Source of the DNA: Methylocystaceae bacterium
Lineage (GTDB): Bacteria; Pseudomonadota; Alphaproteobacteria; Rhizobiales; Beijerinckiaceae
DNA length: 64,000 nt
Reading direction: 5' to 3'
Assembly: GCA_014190435.1 (NCBI GenBank)
Contig: BJGJ01000002.1
Coordinates: 26,915-90,914, forward strand
Shown piece after piece: positions 1 through 11,116 of the stretch. The position numbers were made by a program, and so were the translations under genes. Numbering within the stretch: the first letter of the stretch is position 1; each line of letters starts with the position of its first letter. The notes beneath the pieces are model-generated. The model was not told where the DNA came from, searched no databases, and was given only the letters and a program-made list of their open reading frames with translations.

Positions 1-467
1 TGCTTTATGCGCGTCGCACTAATACGCCTTTTTTAACAATTAGTGATATTTGTGCGGCCGTAACGCCGGCAGGTCTATTTTTTGGGCGGCTAGCGAATTT
101 TATTAAGCCAGAAATGTGGGGGCGTGTTTCGGATAGCCCTTGGGCTATGGTGTTTCCAACAGCAGGCGATCTTCCACGTCATCCCAGTCAGCTTTACGAA
201 GCTGGATTGGAAGGGCTGCTTTTAGGCGGATGTTTGTGGATAGCCGCGCAAGCTGGCGCGCTCAAGCGCCCAGGTGTGATTACGGGCCTTTTTGGGGTTG
301 GTTATGGCTTTGCACGGATCTTTTGTGAATTTTTTCGCGAACCTGATCCGATGCAAGAAGCCTTGCCGAATGGTTGGACGATGGGCATGGTCCTCTCACT
401 TCCCCTTGTTTTCGTCGGCGCGGGGATAGTTGTTTATTCTTTGCGCTGGCGAGGAGTTTCTGAATGA
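1..467 (+). CDS. lgt: Prolipoprotein diacylglyceryl transferase, C-terminal part (5' truncated by window)
   Basis: Frame open from base 3; contains [16 protein letters not shown] and [12 protein letters not shown], typical of Lgt. Confidence 0.93.
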   Translation, partial: LYARRTNTPFLTISDICAAVTPAGLFFGRLANFIKPEMWGRVSDSPWAMVFPTAGDLPRHPSQLYEAGLEGLLLGGCLWIAAQAGALKRPGVITGLFGVGYGFARIFCEFFREPDPMQEALPNGWTMGMVLSLPLVFVGAGIVVYSLRWRGVSE

Positions 468-1546
468 ATGCGTTGAAGCGCGAAATTGCTGCGACAATCG
501 TCCATGATGGGCCAATGACTTTGGAGCAGTTCATGGCTATGTGCCTGACGCATCCGCGCTATGGTTATTATATGACGCGCGATCCGTTCGGCGCTGAGGG
601 CGATTTCATAACTGCCCCTGAAATCAGTCAGATGTTTGGCGAATTGCTAGGAGTATGGACAACAGAGGCATGGCGTTTATCTGACAGTCCAACAGCTGTG
701 CAATTGGTCGAGCTTGGGCCAGGCCGCGGTACGCTGATGGCGGATGTTTTGCGTGTGGCGCGTATTGCGCCAGAATTTCTTCAAGCAGCATCTCTGTCGC
801 TTGTAGAAACAAGTCCTATTTTGAGAGAATTACAAAGAAAGACCTTATTTAACGCGCCACTGCCAATCGACTGGCTTGAACAATTTTCTCAAACGCCAGC
901 AGGGCCGGCCTTCATCTTGGCTAATGAGTTTTTTGATGCGTTGCCTGTTCGTCACTATATCAAAACAGCTTCAGGTTGGCGGGAACGTCTCGTTGGACTT
1001 GATGCAGCGGGTTCATTAGCTTTTGGGCTCAGCCAGCAGGTGGAAACAAGATTATCAATTTCAGCCCATGAAGGGTCTGTTATCGAAATTTGTCCCGCTG
1101 CGCAGCTCTTGATGGGAGAAATTGCTCAAAGGCTTGTTGATTACGGCGGTGTTTGCCTGATTATCGATTATGGCTATTTAGAAACCTCGTTAGGCGATAG
1201 TTTGCAGGCTATTACGCGCCATGCATACGCGGATCCGCTAGAGGCACCGGGTGATGCAGATCTTACTGCGCATGTTGATTTTGCTGCGCTAGCACGCGCG
1301 GCGCGGGCTAGAGGCGCCAAAGTATCAGGACCGGTTAGCCAAGGATATTTTCTCGAACAGCTAGGCATTGAGCGCAGAGCAGAGGCGCTGACAAAGAAAG
1401 CAACGCCAGAACAAGCCTATGAGATCAATCTAGCTCTTGAGCGATTGACCGGCATATCGGATGAGTGGCGACATATGGGCGATTTATTCAAGGTCATGGC
1501 TGTTACACATCCAAACATGCCTGATTTACCCGGGTTCTTTGAATAA
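464..1546 (+). CDS. Class I SAM-dependent methyltransferase, MidA/NDUFAF7 (DUF185) family
   Basis: ORF 360 aa; [46 protein letters not shown]; overlaps lgt stop by 4 nt. Confidence 0.92.
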   Translation: MNALKREIAATIVHDGPMTLEQFMAMCLTHPRYGYYMTRDPFGAEGDFITAPEISQMFGELLGVWTTEAWRLSDSPTAVQLVELGPGRGTLMADVLRVARIAPEFLQAASLSLVETSPILRELQRKTLFNAPLPIDWLEQFSQTPAGPAFILANEFFDALPVRHYIKTASGWRERLVGLDAAGSLAFGLSQQVETRLSISAHEGSVIEICPAAQLLMGEIAQRLVDYGGVCLIIDYGYLETSLGDSLQAITRHAYADPLEAPGDADLTAHVDFAALARAARARGAKVSGPVSQGYFLEQLGIERRAEALTKKATPEQAYEINLALERLTGISDEWRHMGDLFKVMAVTHPNMPDLPGFFE

Positions 1547-1664
1547 GCAAATTCTTGTTTTGTAATCGTGTAGAGAGTCTATGCTTCATGCGATGATTTT
1601 TTAAAAAAATTTGATGAGATGTTAGCCGCGAGAAAAAAAGTTAAAGTGGAGATCAATAGATATC

Positions 1665-2441
1665 ATGCAGAGCGTGCCGGTTTTAACCGCAGGAAACCTT
1701 GCATTACCCGGCGTAAGCCACGCTTTTTTTACCCGTAAGGGAGGTATCTCAACAGGTATTTATGACTCTTTAAATGGTGGCGTTGGGTCAAGCGATGCTC
1801 CCGAAAATGTTAAAGAAAATCGGCGTCGCATGGCGTTTGCCCTAGATATTGCGGAAGATCGATTTTTAGTTCCCTACCAAATTCATTCTGCAGAAGCGAG
1901 AATTGTTGCACGACCTTGGCCAATCGGCTCTCGTCCCCGATGTGATGGGCTTGTGACGAATACAAAATCGCTTGCACTCGGCGTCACGGGTGCAGACTGT
2001 GGGATGTTGCTTTTCGCTGACGCAAAGGCGCAGGTCATTGGTGCTTGTCACGCGGGCTGGAAGGGGACTTTTTCTGGAATGATCGCTGCGACAATCGATA
2101 AAATGGAAGCCTGCGGCGCGCGTCGCTCAGATATTCATGTTGCGCTTGGGCCCACCATTGGTCCTAAGAGTTATGAGGTCGGTCCAGAATTTATTCAATG
2201 TTTTATCAATAAAGACCCAATCTATGGCCAATTTTTTATACCTTCACCGCGCCCGGATCACGCTCTGTTCAATCTTCCTGGTTTCATTAATTTCTCTCTC
2301 GAAGGACTTAATGTCGCTTCCTTCGAGAATCTAAGTGTAGACACCTACAGCGACGAAGCGCGATGTTTTAGCTTTCGTAGATCAACTCACCGTCAAGAGC
2401 CAGATTATGGTCGGCTTGTTTCAGCCATTGCGCTTACCTAG
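1665..2441 (+). CDS. pgeF: Polyphenol oxidase/laccase-domain family protein (YfiH/PgeF)
   Basis: HAFFTRKGGISTGIYDSLN, GADCGMLLFAD, GACHAGWKGTFSG motifs. Confidence 0.9.
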   Translation: MQSVPVLTAGNLALPGVSHAFFTRKGGISTGIYDSLNGGVGSSDAPENVKENRRRMAFALDIAEDRFLVPYQIHSAEARIVARPWPIGSRPRCDGLVTNTKSLALGVTGADCGMLLFADAKAQVIGACHAGWKGTFSGMIAATIDKMEACGARRSDIHVALGPTIGPKSYEVGPEFIQCFINKDPIYGQFFIPSPRPDHALFNLPGFINFSLEGLNVASFENLSVDTYSDEARCFSFRRSTHRQEPDYGRLVSAIALT

Positions 2442-3449
2442 CTATTTAGTTGCGTAACTAAACAGCATTGCATGCGGTAAGCCACGTGGTGGTGGCGGAA
2501 AAGGCGCGGCTTGGCGAACGGCTGAGATGGCTGCTGCGTCTAATTCGGCTGAACCGCTAGATTTATAAATAGCCTGGTGGGTCAGATTGCCTGCTTCATC
2601 AATATAAAATGATACAACGCCTTTTGCGATTGTCGGATTAGCTTTTGCGCTTGAGGGAATGCGCATATGCGGCATAATTAATCCATAGAGGATTGTCAGA
2701 TAGGTTGTTTTCGCCTGACCTCCTCCGACAGGCGAAAATTTTGGCGGAGCGCCAATCTTATAGTCGGGAATTGGCGCGAGGCCGGCGATTTGATCTGCAA
2801 TTGACGGAGCATCGCCTTTCTTCGCAGTTTTTGTTTCTTGCGCTTGTGTTTTGTCGATCGTTTTTGGCGTTTGTTGCGCTTGCTCTATTATTTCTGCGTC
2901 AGGCTTATCCTCTAATTGCTTTTGTGGCGCTGCTTCAGGCGCTTTGGCGGCACCATCATTATCGGTTGCGTCTTTCAAGCCCTGAGGTTTCTCGTCTTTC
3001 TGAGTGACCTGATCCGTGGGCTCTGCCTTACGCGGCGCCTTTTGTTCTTGATCCTCAGGCGCGTCGCGTTCAGATTTTGTTTTACTTTCCATTTTGGGCG
3101 CATCAAAAGCCGGCTCTTCAACCATGGGCGGCGGCGGCGGCGGTTTCTGTTGTTCTTGCTTGGGCTCAGTCTGTGGTTCTGGTGGTTTAGGCGGTTCTTG
3201 AGGCGGCGGTTCTGTTATGACCTCAACAGGCACTTCTTCGAGTGGTGGCGGCGCAAGCATGGCGGCGCGATGATCTTGCCACATCAAAATCGCAAAGATA
3301 GAGGCATGAAGGAAAAGGCACAGTAAAACAAAGGCGACAAAGCGCCGGCGGGGTTTAACCCCGCCATCTTTGCGGCGCTCAAAAAGTTGGTCCGTCGCAG
3401 CGACGACCAAGTTTTTTGCGAAAGTCTTTTGTCGAACTGTTTCAGCCAT
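2442..3449 (-). CDS. TonB family energy transducer
   Basis: N-terminal TM, long Pro/Glu/Lys-rich region, C-terminal TonB-like domain (YIDEAGNLTHQAIYKSSGSAELDAAAISAVRQAAPFPPPP). Confidence 0.85.
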   Translation of the reverse strand: MAETVRQKTFAKNLVVAATDQLFERRKDGGVKPRRRFVAFVLLCLFLHASIFAILMWQDHRAAMLAPPPLEEVPVEVITEPPPQEPPKPPEPQTEPKQEQQKPPPPPPMVEEPAFDAPKMESKTKSERDAPEDQEQKAPRKAEPTDQVTQKDEKPQGLKDATDNDGAAKAPEAAPQKQLEDKPDAEIIEQAQQTPKTIDKTQAQETKTAKKGDAPSIADQIAGLAPIPDYKIGAPPKFSPVGGGQAKTTYLTILYGLIMPHMRIPSSAKANPTIAKGVVSFYIDEAGNLTHQAIYKSSGSAELDAAAISAVRQAAPFPPPPRGLPHAMLFSYATK

Positions 3450-3873
3450 AGAAAGGGAAAATACCCAACGCCGCTTCGTTACTTATTAGACCTTATGCAT
3501 GCGAGGGGCCGCGCATGATGTTGACATAGGTGCGCCTGGTCGATGCCGATCAAGCAAAATCCAGTTATGTCTCTAGCACGATGAAAGCGCTGGAAATTTG
3601 GCGTGATTAGCGATGAACGCAATATTTTTGTCCCCTTCGCTAAATAAATGAATAGGTGGCGGGACGAGCAGGAGTATTATTTATATAACTTATTGATTAA
3701 TTGTGATAATATTTATTATCGTCAAAATCCTCTCAGTGTCAGCTTTTTTATACTTGGCCGATATAGGGCTCTAACAGAACGTCCTTATGCCGCAGCTTAG
3801 ATCAAATTATTGTTCCGTTAACGGGCGTATAAGTGATGGGTCGGGGTTTTGCCGTGTTGGGAGTGAGACGCAC

Positions 3874-5412
3874 ATGGCTGAGTTAGTGAAATTTCAGCGT
3901 CGAGAATTTCTCGGTGCAGCAGGCGTTTTTCTTGGCGCGCAAGCGCTGCTGGGGAGAGAGCAAGCACGTGCGGCAAATCCAGGTTTTTATCCCGATGTCG
4001 AGATCGAATTATATGCGCGTCGTGATCGGGTGACTATTTTCCCAGATTCGCAAACACCAGTTTGGCGTTACGCGGGTCAGTTGCTTAAGGGTCCTGCCAA
4101 TACCCTTAGCTATGTGAATGACAGCTATCTTGGCCCGACGTTGCGCTTTGTCAGGGGCCAAAAAGTACGGGTGCATTTACATAATGAATTAGCTGAACCC
4201 ACAATTACGCATTGGCATGGGCTTCACGTACCGATGGCGGCGGATGGGCGGCCCAGTCAAGCGATCGGCAATGGCCAAACCTATGTCTATGAATTTGAGG
4301 TCCTGAATCGCGCAAGCATGAATTTCTACCATCCGCATACGCATGAAGCGACAGCAATACAACTTTACCGAGGTCTTGCTGGTTTAATTGTTGTAGAAGA
4401 CGAGGAAGAACGAGGATTAGAATTGCCATCTGGCGATTATGAAATTCTACTCGCTATTCAAGATCGCGTTTTTAATAAAGATCGCCAATTCAATTATGGC
4501 GCTGATATGAATGAGTCTATGTTTGGATTTTATGGCGATCAAATACTCGTTAATGGACAAATTAATTATCAATTCGATGTTGAGACGCGCGCCTATCGAT
4601 TTCGTATCGTCAATGCGTCGAATGCGCGGATTTATAAACTGGCTTGGAATGACGGGACGCCATTAACTGTAATTGGCGTTGATGGCGGCTTGCTCAATCA
4701 GCCAGAAAAGCGGCCTTATGTTATGCTTGCGCCATCGGAAAGAGTAGATTTATGGGTTGATTTCTCTGGACAATCGATTGGTTCTAAGCTCAGCATGCAG
4801 AGTTTACGCTTTGCTGGGCTCGTACCAGAGATGGCTCAGGCCATGAATCAGGACGATGAATTACAAAAGAACGATTCTTTTAAGATATTCACGGCCTCAG
4901 TAACGCGACTTGTTAACGAGAGCCAGAGATTACCTGAGCGCTTGTCTAAAGTTAAGCCTCTTGAGAGCGCCAAAGTGGAAAATCCAAACCAGCCTATTCC
5001 CATAGGTCTTGGCATGGGGCATATGCGATTAACGCTCAATGGGCGGGTCTATGGTCAGGACGGGTTTTTGCCTTATGAGCGCGTGCGGGTAAATTCATTG
5101 CAACGGATCGATATTTTTCATGATCATGGTGGCATGGGTATGATGTCTATGATGTCGATGGGGCATCCAATTCATTTGCATGGCCAACCTTTCCAGATTT
5201 TAAAAAGAAGTTTTTCTGGTAATGAGGTGGCATATGCCACGATCAAAGATGGCTTCATTGACTCTGGCTATAAGGACACTGTCCTTGTTGCGCCTGGCGA
5301 GCGCATAGAAATTATCAAACCCTTTGATGATTTTGTCGGACAGTTCATGTATCACTGTCATAATGTCGAACATGAAGACATGGGTATGATGAGAGAATTT
5401 AACGTTGAATGA
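3874..5412 (+). CDS. Multicopper oxidase (CotA/CueO-like) with Tat signal
   Basis: RREFLGAAGVFLG Tat-type leader; copper motifs HWHGLH, HPHTH, HPIHLHGQPF, YHCHNVEHEDMGMM; ORF opens at 3787 but ATG 3874 precedes the leader. Confidence 0.9.
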   Translation: MAELVKFQRREFLGAAGVFLGAQALLGREQARAANPGFYPDVEIELYARRDRVTIFPDSQTPVWRYAGQLLKGPANTLSYVNDSYLGPTLRFVRGQKVRVHLHNELAEPTITHWHGLHVPMAADGRPSQAIGNGQTYVYEFEVLNRASMNFYHPHTHEATAIQLYRGLAGLIVVEDEEERGLELPSGDYEILLAIQDRVFNKDRQFNYGADMNESMFGFYGDQILVNGQINYQFDVETRAYRFRIVNASNARIYKLAWNDGTPLTVIGVDGGLLNQPEKRPYVMLAPSERVDLWVDFSGQSIGSKLSMQSLRFAGLVPEMAQAMNQDDELQKNDSFKIFTASVTRLVNESQRLPERLSKVKPLESAKVENPNQPIPIGLGMGHMRLTLNGRVYGQDGFLPYERVRVNSLQRIDIFHDHGGMGMMSMMSMGHPIHLHGQPFQILKRSFSGNEVAYATIKDGFIDSGYKDTVLVAPGERIEIIKPFDDFVGQFMYHCHNVEHEDMGMMREFNVE

Positions 5413-5488
5413 TTTTTAAAATTCTAAGGCGCTCTTTTAATCAAAACAATCTGGCGATTTTCTAAGACTCTTATCTAGTGCGCCAACA

Positions 5489-8400
5489 TCATGATTGTTT
5501 CATTTTACCTTTCTCCGCGATTTCGGTTAGCGTACGTAAGATACGGCGCGTTCCAGTTAGTCTTTGTTTCATTGTCTCAAATTCACGAATAAAAACTACG
5601 CGCATATCGGGACGTACTTTTGCCAAGACTCCTTGCTCTGCAATAAACCTCACAAGACCATCAGGGTTCATGAAGTGATTATCGCGGAAAGAGATAATGA
5701 CGCCTTTAGGCCCTGCGTCTACTTTTTCAATATGAGAGCGCCGGCAAAGCGCTTTGATAGCGATAATTTCAAAGAGCTGTTCAACTTCAGGCGGTACTGG
5801 ACCAAAGCGATCTATCATTTCTGCGGCGAAAGACTCAATGTCTTGATCTGTTTCAAGCGTAGAGAGCCGTCGATAGAGTTGTAATCTTAATGTCAGATCA
5901 GCGACATAGCTTTCAGGTATTGTAACGGGCGCGCCAATCGCGATGGTTGGAGACCAGACCTCCTCTTGGGGCTCATCTATACCTGCTTTGAGGAGCGTAA
6001 TCGCATCGCCCAGCATCTGTTGATATAATTCATAACCAACTTCTTTGATATGTCCTGACTGCTCGTCGCCTAGAAGATTTCCTGCGCCGCGAATATCCAG
6101 ATCATGACTGGCGAGTTGAAAGCCTGCACCAAGAGTATCAAGGGATTGCAGAACCTCAAGGCGTTTTTGAGCCTGGTTCGTTATTGTTCGGTTGACAGGG
6201 GTCGTGAAGAGAGCAAAAGCGCGAGTTTTTGAGCGTCCAACGCGGCCACGCAATTGATAGAGCTGCGCTAATCCAAACATGTCTGCGCGCCAAACAATAA
6301 GCGTGTTTGCTGTTGGTATATCTAGGCCTGATTCAACAATCGTGGTCGAAAGCAGGATATCATACTTTCCATCATAAAAGGCTGACATTTTATCTTCGAG
6401 TTCGCTTGGACTCATCTGTCCATGAGCAATGACATACTTTGCTTCAGGGACATTTTCTCTCAAATATGCTGCTGCCACCTCTATATCTTCGATGCGGGGA
6501 CAAACAAAGAATGCTTGACCGCCACGATAGCGCTCGCGAAGCAGCGCTTCGCGAACAATGAGAGGATCAAAAGGTGTAATAAAGCTTCTTACGGCTAGGC
6601 GATCTACGGGCGGCGTTGCAATAAGAGAAAGCTCGCGCACGCCTGTCATTGCAAGTTGTAGCGTACGTGGAATTGGCGTAGCTGAAAGAGTTAAAACATG
6701 CACTTCAGCTCGTAGCTCTTTCAGGCGTTCTTTGTGGCCAACGCCAAAATGCTGCTCTTCATCAATGATCACGAGGCCGATATCTTTAAAAGAAATACCC
6801 TTTCCTAATAGGGCATGTGTGCCAATTAATATGTCTACGCGCCCTTCGGCGAGATCTTTTTTGGTCTCTCGAGCTTCAGCAGCGTTCACCATTCGTGAGA
6901 GACGCCCAATTTTAATTGGAAGCCCGGCAAAACGATGTGAAAAAGTTTTATAGTGCTGGCGCGCCAATAATGTTGTCGGAGCGACGACGGCGACTTGTTT
7001 GCTATTAATAGCTGCGCAAAACGCAGCGCGTAAAGCGACTTCCGTTTTACCAAAGCCTACGTCGCCGCAAACCAAACGATCCATTGGGCGTCCAGCATTG
7101 AGATCCTCGATAACAGCATCAATAGCAGCAAGTTGATCTTCGGTTTCATCATAGGGAAAACGAGCACAGAACTCTTCATAAATTCCCTCTTCTGGAGCAA
7201 GTTTAGGCGCTTTGCGTAATTGTCTTTGCGCAGCTATGGCAATCAACCCCTTTGCCATTTCTCGGATGCGATTTTTCATACGCGCTTTGCGCGTTTGCCA
7301 TCCAGCTCCACCTAAACGATCAAGTTGAGCTTCAGTGTCTTCGCCGCCATAACGTGTGAGAAGTTCAATGTTCTCTACAGGTAAATAAAGTTTATCGCCT
7401 CCTGCGTAGTGAATCTCAAGACAATCGTGGGGCGCGCCGGCAGCTGCAATAGCGCCCAGACCGATAAATCGTCCAATACCGTGATCAACGTGAACGACAA
7501 GATCTCCAGCTGTTAAGCTAGCGATTTCATTAAGAAGCGCGTCAGCAGATTTTCGCTTGCGGCGTCTTCGAATAAGTCGATCGCCCAGTATGTCTTGTTC
7601 GCCAATTAAGATATAAGAATCTGTCTCAAAGCCGTGCTCAATGCCTAATACCGCGAGCGTTACAGTTCCTAGACCTTCTCTTTCGCGTGGCGTCGCCAGT
7701 GCAGAGGGTAAGGAGGTAACTGAAATAATATTTTTAAGACCATGTTCAGCGAGTACATGTCCCAGTCGTTCACAAGAGCCATCTGACCAGCCAGTAACAA
7801 TTACTGATCGACCTTTCTCTCTCTCAGACGTTATATGATCGACGGCTGATTGAAATACATTAACTTCGGGCATATTGCGCTCAGGCGCAAAGTCGCGACC
7901 AAGACGGGCTCCGCCATCAATAATCCTATGTTCGGTCGAGGCTTCGAAGGGCGAAAATCGAATATTGGCGCGCTGACTAAAAAAATCATTCCATTCTGTA
8001 TCTGTGAGATAAAGCGCTTCAGGAATTAGTGGCTTATAGGTTGATATAATTGGACTAAGATCATACGCCTGTTTACGCGCATGATAATAATCCGTTATTT
8101 GTTTTGAGCGTTCTGTCGCTGCTTCTTCTACAAGCGTATCGAGGATCAGGGGCGTGGGGCCAATATAATCAAAAAGCGTATCCATCTGTTCATAAAATAG
8201 GGGGAGCCAATGTTCCATCCCCGGATAGCGGCGACCTTCGCTGACAGCTTCATATAAGCTATCATTACGCGTTTCGCCGCCAAAGAGCGCTGCATAAGAT
8301 TGGCGAAATCGTCGCATTGTATCGCTGGTTAAGCGTAATTCGCTCATTGGCGTTAAATCAAGTGCATGTAATTGCCCGATTGCGCGTTGAGTTTCGGGGT

Positions 8401-9055
8401 CAAAGCTGCGAATGGATTCGAGTGTGTCGCCAAAAAAATCGAGTCTTATTGGAGAAGGCGCGCCAGGGGGAAATAGATCAATAAGGCCGCCTCTTTGCGC
8501 ATACTCGCCTGTTTCATGAACGGTACTTGCCCGTAAATAACCATTTGTTTCGAGCCACAAAGCGAGTTCATCGAGCTTAACCACATTTCCTGGAGCAGCA
8601 GAGAAAGTTTCCGCTGCAATTAACTTTCGCGGCGGCGTGCGTTGGAGTATGCAGTCAATTGTGGTGGTGATAACCCGCGGTCTCTCTGCAGATGATTTAG
8701 CGCGTGTTAATCGTGATAGAGCTGTCATGCGTCGCGCAACGATTGCGGCGTGGGGAGAAATGCGGTCATAAGGCTGACAATCCCAAGCGGGGATATCAAG
8801 AATCTCAATCTCTGGACCGGCAAAATGTAAAGCCTCACGAAATGAGGCGGAACGCGCGGCGTCACGAGCAATATGAACAAAGACAGCTTCTTGCCCTTGC
8901 GTAAGTTTCGCCCGAGCGCGCGTTAAATCAGCACAAAGAAAAGCATCAAAACCCTCAGGGGCTCGACTAAAAAGCAGTTTTTCGCCCTTCTCCAGGCGTG
9001 CGCAGGCAGTAAGCAGATCTTGGGACGCATTTCTTATCGCTTGTTTAAACGTCAA
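5489..9055 (-). CDS. mfd: Transcription-repair coupling factor Mfd
   Basis: 1188 aa; GDLVVHVDHGIGRF, CGDVGFGKTEVALRAAF, IDEEQHFGV, TLSATPIPRTL, QLRGRVGRS. Confidence 0.98.
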   Translation of the reverse strand: MTFKQAIRNASQDLLTACARLEKGEKLLFSRAPEGFDAFLCADLTRARAKLTQGQEAVFVHIARDAARSASFREALHFAGPEIEILDIPAWDCQPYDRISPHAAIVARRMTALSRLTRAKSSAERPRVITTTIDCILQRTPPRKLIAAETFSAAPGNVVKLDELALWLETNGYLRASTVHETGEYAQRGGLIDLFPPGAPSPIRLDFFGDTLESIRSFDPETQRAIGQLHALDLTPMSELRLTSDTMRRFRQSYAALFGGETRNDSLYEAVSEGRRYPGMEHWLPLFYEQMDTLFDYIGPTPLILDTLVEEAATERSKQITDYYHARKQAYDLSPIISTYKPLIPEALYLTDTEWNDFFSQRANIRFSPFEASTEHRIIDGGARLGRDFAPERNMPEVNVFQSAVDHITSEREKGRSVIVTGWSDGSCERLGHVLAEHGLKNIISVTSLPSALATPREREGLGTVTLAVLGIEHGFETDSYILIGEQDILGDRLIRRRRKRKSADALLNEIASLTAGDLVVHVDHGIGRFIGLGAIAAAGAPHDCLEIHYAGGDKLYLPVENIELLTRYGGEDTEAQLDRLGGAGWQTRKARMKNRIREMAKGLIAIAAQRQLRKAPKLAPEEGIYEEFCARFPYDETEDQLAAIDAVIEDLNAGRPMDRLVCGDVGFGKTEVALRAAFCAAINSKQVAVVAPTTLLARQHYKTFSHRFAGLPIKIGRLSRMVNAAEARETKKDLAEGRVDILIGTHALLGKGISFKDIGLVIIDEEQHFGVGHKERLKELRAEVHVLTLSATPIPRTLQLAMTGVRELSLIATPPVDRLAVRSFITPFDPLIVREALLRERYRGGQAFFVCPRIEDIEVAAAYLRENVPEAKYVIAHGQMSPSELEDKMSAFYDGKYDILLSTTIVESGLDIPTANTLIVWRADMFGLAQLYQLRGRVGRSKTRAFALFTTPVNRTITNQAQKRLEVLQSLDTLGAGFQLASHDLDIRGAGNLLGDEQSGHIKEVGYELYQQMLGDAITLLKAGIDEPQEEVWSPTIAIGAPVTIPESYVADLTLRLQLYRRLSTLETDQDIESFAAEMIDRFGPVPPEVEQLFEIIAIKALCRRSHIEKVDAGPKGVIISFRDNHFMNPDGLVRFIAEQGVLAKVRPDMRVVFIREFETMKQRLTGTRRILRTLTEIAEKGKMKQS

Positions 9056-9321
9056 TGGATCGGCCCAGCATGCGTGTGAAAAGCAATGATTTCTCTGAAA
9101 AGTTCCGTATCATGTTCGCTTGGCGGCTTGGCGCCTGCGAGCCAACTGAGTAGCTCTGCGTCAGGTAAATCTAAAAGCGCTTCAAGAGCCTCTAGCGCGG
9201 CGGGACTCAACGTTGCAACACGCGCATCAACAAAATTGCCAAGCAAAATATCCAATTCACGCATCCCTCGCCGCCAGGCGCGCACTCTAATACGTTTTCG
9301 ACGAATTTCTTCGTTATTCAT
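9052..9321 (-). CDS. sdhE: FAD assembly factor SdhE (YgfY family)
   Basis: RRKRIRVRAWRRGMRELDILLGNF; overlaps mfd start by 4 nt. Confidence 0.9.
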   Translation of the reverse strand: MNNEEIRRKRIRVRAWRRGMRELDILLGNFVDARVATLSPAALEALEALLDLPDAELLSWLAGAKPPSEHDTELFREIIAFHTHAGPIH

Positions 9322-9550
9322 CGGACTGCTCGCTCTAGTGGGAAGTCATCACGCGCGACTTAACCCGATGCGCAAAGAAAGAAAAGCGCGTCTTGTGCCT
9401 GCCTGATCTCTATTTTCTTTTTGAGGGTCAGCCTTGACGATCAAAATCGACGTTTGGGCTTAGGGTCGGACCTTGTCGAATAAAAGGGATTTGCTTGACT
9501 TCATTCAGCGGCTGCCCTATCCGCAAACCTCGCGCCCGCACTGCGCCTGC

Positions 9551-9627
<77 letters not shown>

Positions 9628-9939
9628 TTAAATCAATTACTTACTTGGTTTCAACCCCGCGCCGCTCGTTGCCCTGCTCCCTCTATGGGGGAGGGCGTCT
9701 GGGGGAGTGTGCTTGCCTCGCTTTATTCAACCGGCATTCCTGCTATTGGCGTTTAGGGGGAGTGCGCGCCAGTCTGACCTTGGCGTTTTTTACGTTATCG
9801 TTTGGGCATCGGATTAGATAGGCGGTAACTAGTTTTTGACCTATTCATTTGTCTTATTTTAATTAAGGTTAGTGCGCATCTGATTGCGTCTTCCTATATA
9901 AGCAATCAGGCTTCATAGTTTTATAGAAAGAGCAGGCTG

Positions 9940-10233
9940 ATGAGGAAAATTTTGAAATTTACTGCAATTATTACCTGTTTTGTTTTTTTGGCACCAATAA
10001 CAGAAGTTATGGCAAAGCCCGTTAGTAGAGGGAGTTCGGTAAAGCTGCCACAAAATCTAACAACAAATAATGATTGGCTTGATGATGGCGCTGCACAGGA
10101 TATGCGTCCAAATGCGGATGATAACGATCGTTATTTTTTAGAGCAGGAAAATTTTGCCAATAGCGACCCTGGTAGATATTCAGCGATGGGAAGTTATATG
10201 GATAATTTTCCTGGCCAAGGCTGGTATTACTGA
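9940..10233 (+). CDS. Small secreted hypothetical protein
   Basis: 97 aa with signal-peptide-like N-terminus (MRKILKFTAIITCFVFLAPITEVMAKP). Confidence 0.55.
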   Translation: MRKILKFTAIITCFVFLAPITEVMAKPVSRGSSVKLPQNLTTNNDWLDDGAAQDMRPNADDNDRYFLEQENFANSDPGRYSAMGSYMDNFPGQGWYY

Positions 10234-10249
10234 ATTTTAAAAACATTAT

Positions 10250-10274
10250 GACCGCTAGCCACATGCTGGCGGTC
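10250..10274. terminator. Stem-loop downstream of 9940..10233 (weak terminator candidate)
   Basis: GACCGCTAGC-CACAT-GCTGGCGGTC inverted repeat; no clear T-tract. Confidence 0.4.
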
Positions 10275-10413
10275 TAAGCGTCAAGAGGGTTTAGGTGCTC
10301 ATATTGACAAGAATCGCGTGCTTTTGCGCTTTACCACAGCTCATTTATACGCCCTTTTTTCCGTTAGCGGGGCTATCTTATAAATACGATGAATTTAGGC
10401 GTAAAATTTGTTG

Positions 10414-11076
10414 CTATTTTGTAATTTTTCTAGAAATTTCTATGGCTTCGGCAAGTCCGTCAGTAATATTTCTGCTAATATTTTCTATGGAATTCTCTGC
10501 TCCATTGAGTTCTTGTTTGGCTTGTTCCAATCTCGCCTGGAGAATTTGAATGAAATTTTCTAGTTCCTGATTCCGTAGAGCATCTCGCTCTTTTATCTCG
10601 GCGCTTTGTTTTTTTGAGGCGTGATATTCATCTAAGATGCGTGCAGAATAAGATTTTTCTTCAGATAATTGTATTTCGAGGGAAGTTATAATCTCCTTGG
10701 CGTTTTTCTTTAATGACTCATTAGCTTCAATCAAGTCTTTGATAAGATGGGTGGTCGCCTCAATTGTTTGAGATAAATTTTTCATGTGCAGGAGCGAAGT
10801 TTCATCCGCCATGGACGTGGATCTATCAACATTCGGAATTTCGAAGGGTATGCTCATACTGCCATAATCGTCTTCTTCAGCTGAAGCTTTTTGATCAGAA
10901 TCCAAATGTTTAGAGGGAGCATATTTCATAAATTCGGGAGGTGTTTTTTTTATTTCCCTTGATTCCTGGTCACTCTGGGCTGAGAGCGAATCTAAATCGT
11001 CTATCTTATTGAGCATTGAGCTAATTTTTTGCCCATACTTCCCTTGCTCCCCTTTATCTTTTTTTTTCATATCCAT
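10414..11076 (-). CDS. Hypothetical coiled-coil protein
   Basis: 220 aa, heptad-rich Glu/Lys/Leu composition. Confidence 0.65.
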   Translation of the reverse strand: MDMKKKDKGEQGKYGQKISSMLNKIDDLDSLSAQSDQESREIKKTPPEFMKYAPSKHLDSDQKASAEEDDYGSMSIPFEIPNVDRSTSMADETSLLHMKNLSQTIEATTHLIKDLIEANESLKKNAKEIITSLEIQLSEEKSYSARILDEYHASKKQSAEIKERDALRNQELENFIQILQARLEQAKQELNGAENSIENISRNITDGLAEAIEISRKITK

Positions 11077-11101
11077 GGCTCTAAGACAGACTATTTATAA
11101 G

Positions 11102-11116
11102 TTAATTAATGGTTAA
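11102..11116. promoter_or_regulatory. Putative CtrA box TTAA-N7-TTAA (minus strand reads TTAACCATTAATTAA)
   Basis: Exact match to canonical CtrA consensus, 26 bp upstream of the start of 10414..11076. Confidence 0.4.

Noticed and set aside
2693-3326. Plus-strand ORFs (104 and 136 aa) opposite tonB
   Set aside because: Reverse-complement artefacts of the Pro/Glu/Lys-rich TonB coding sequence
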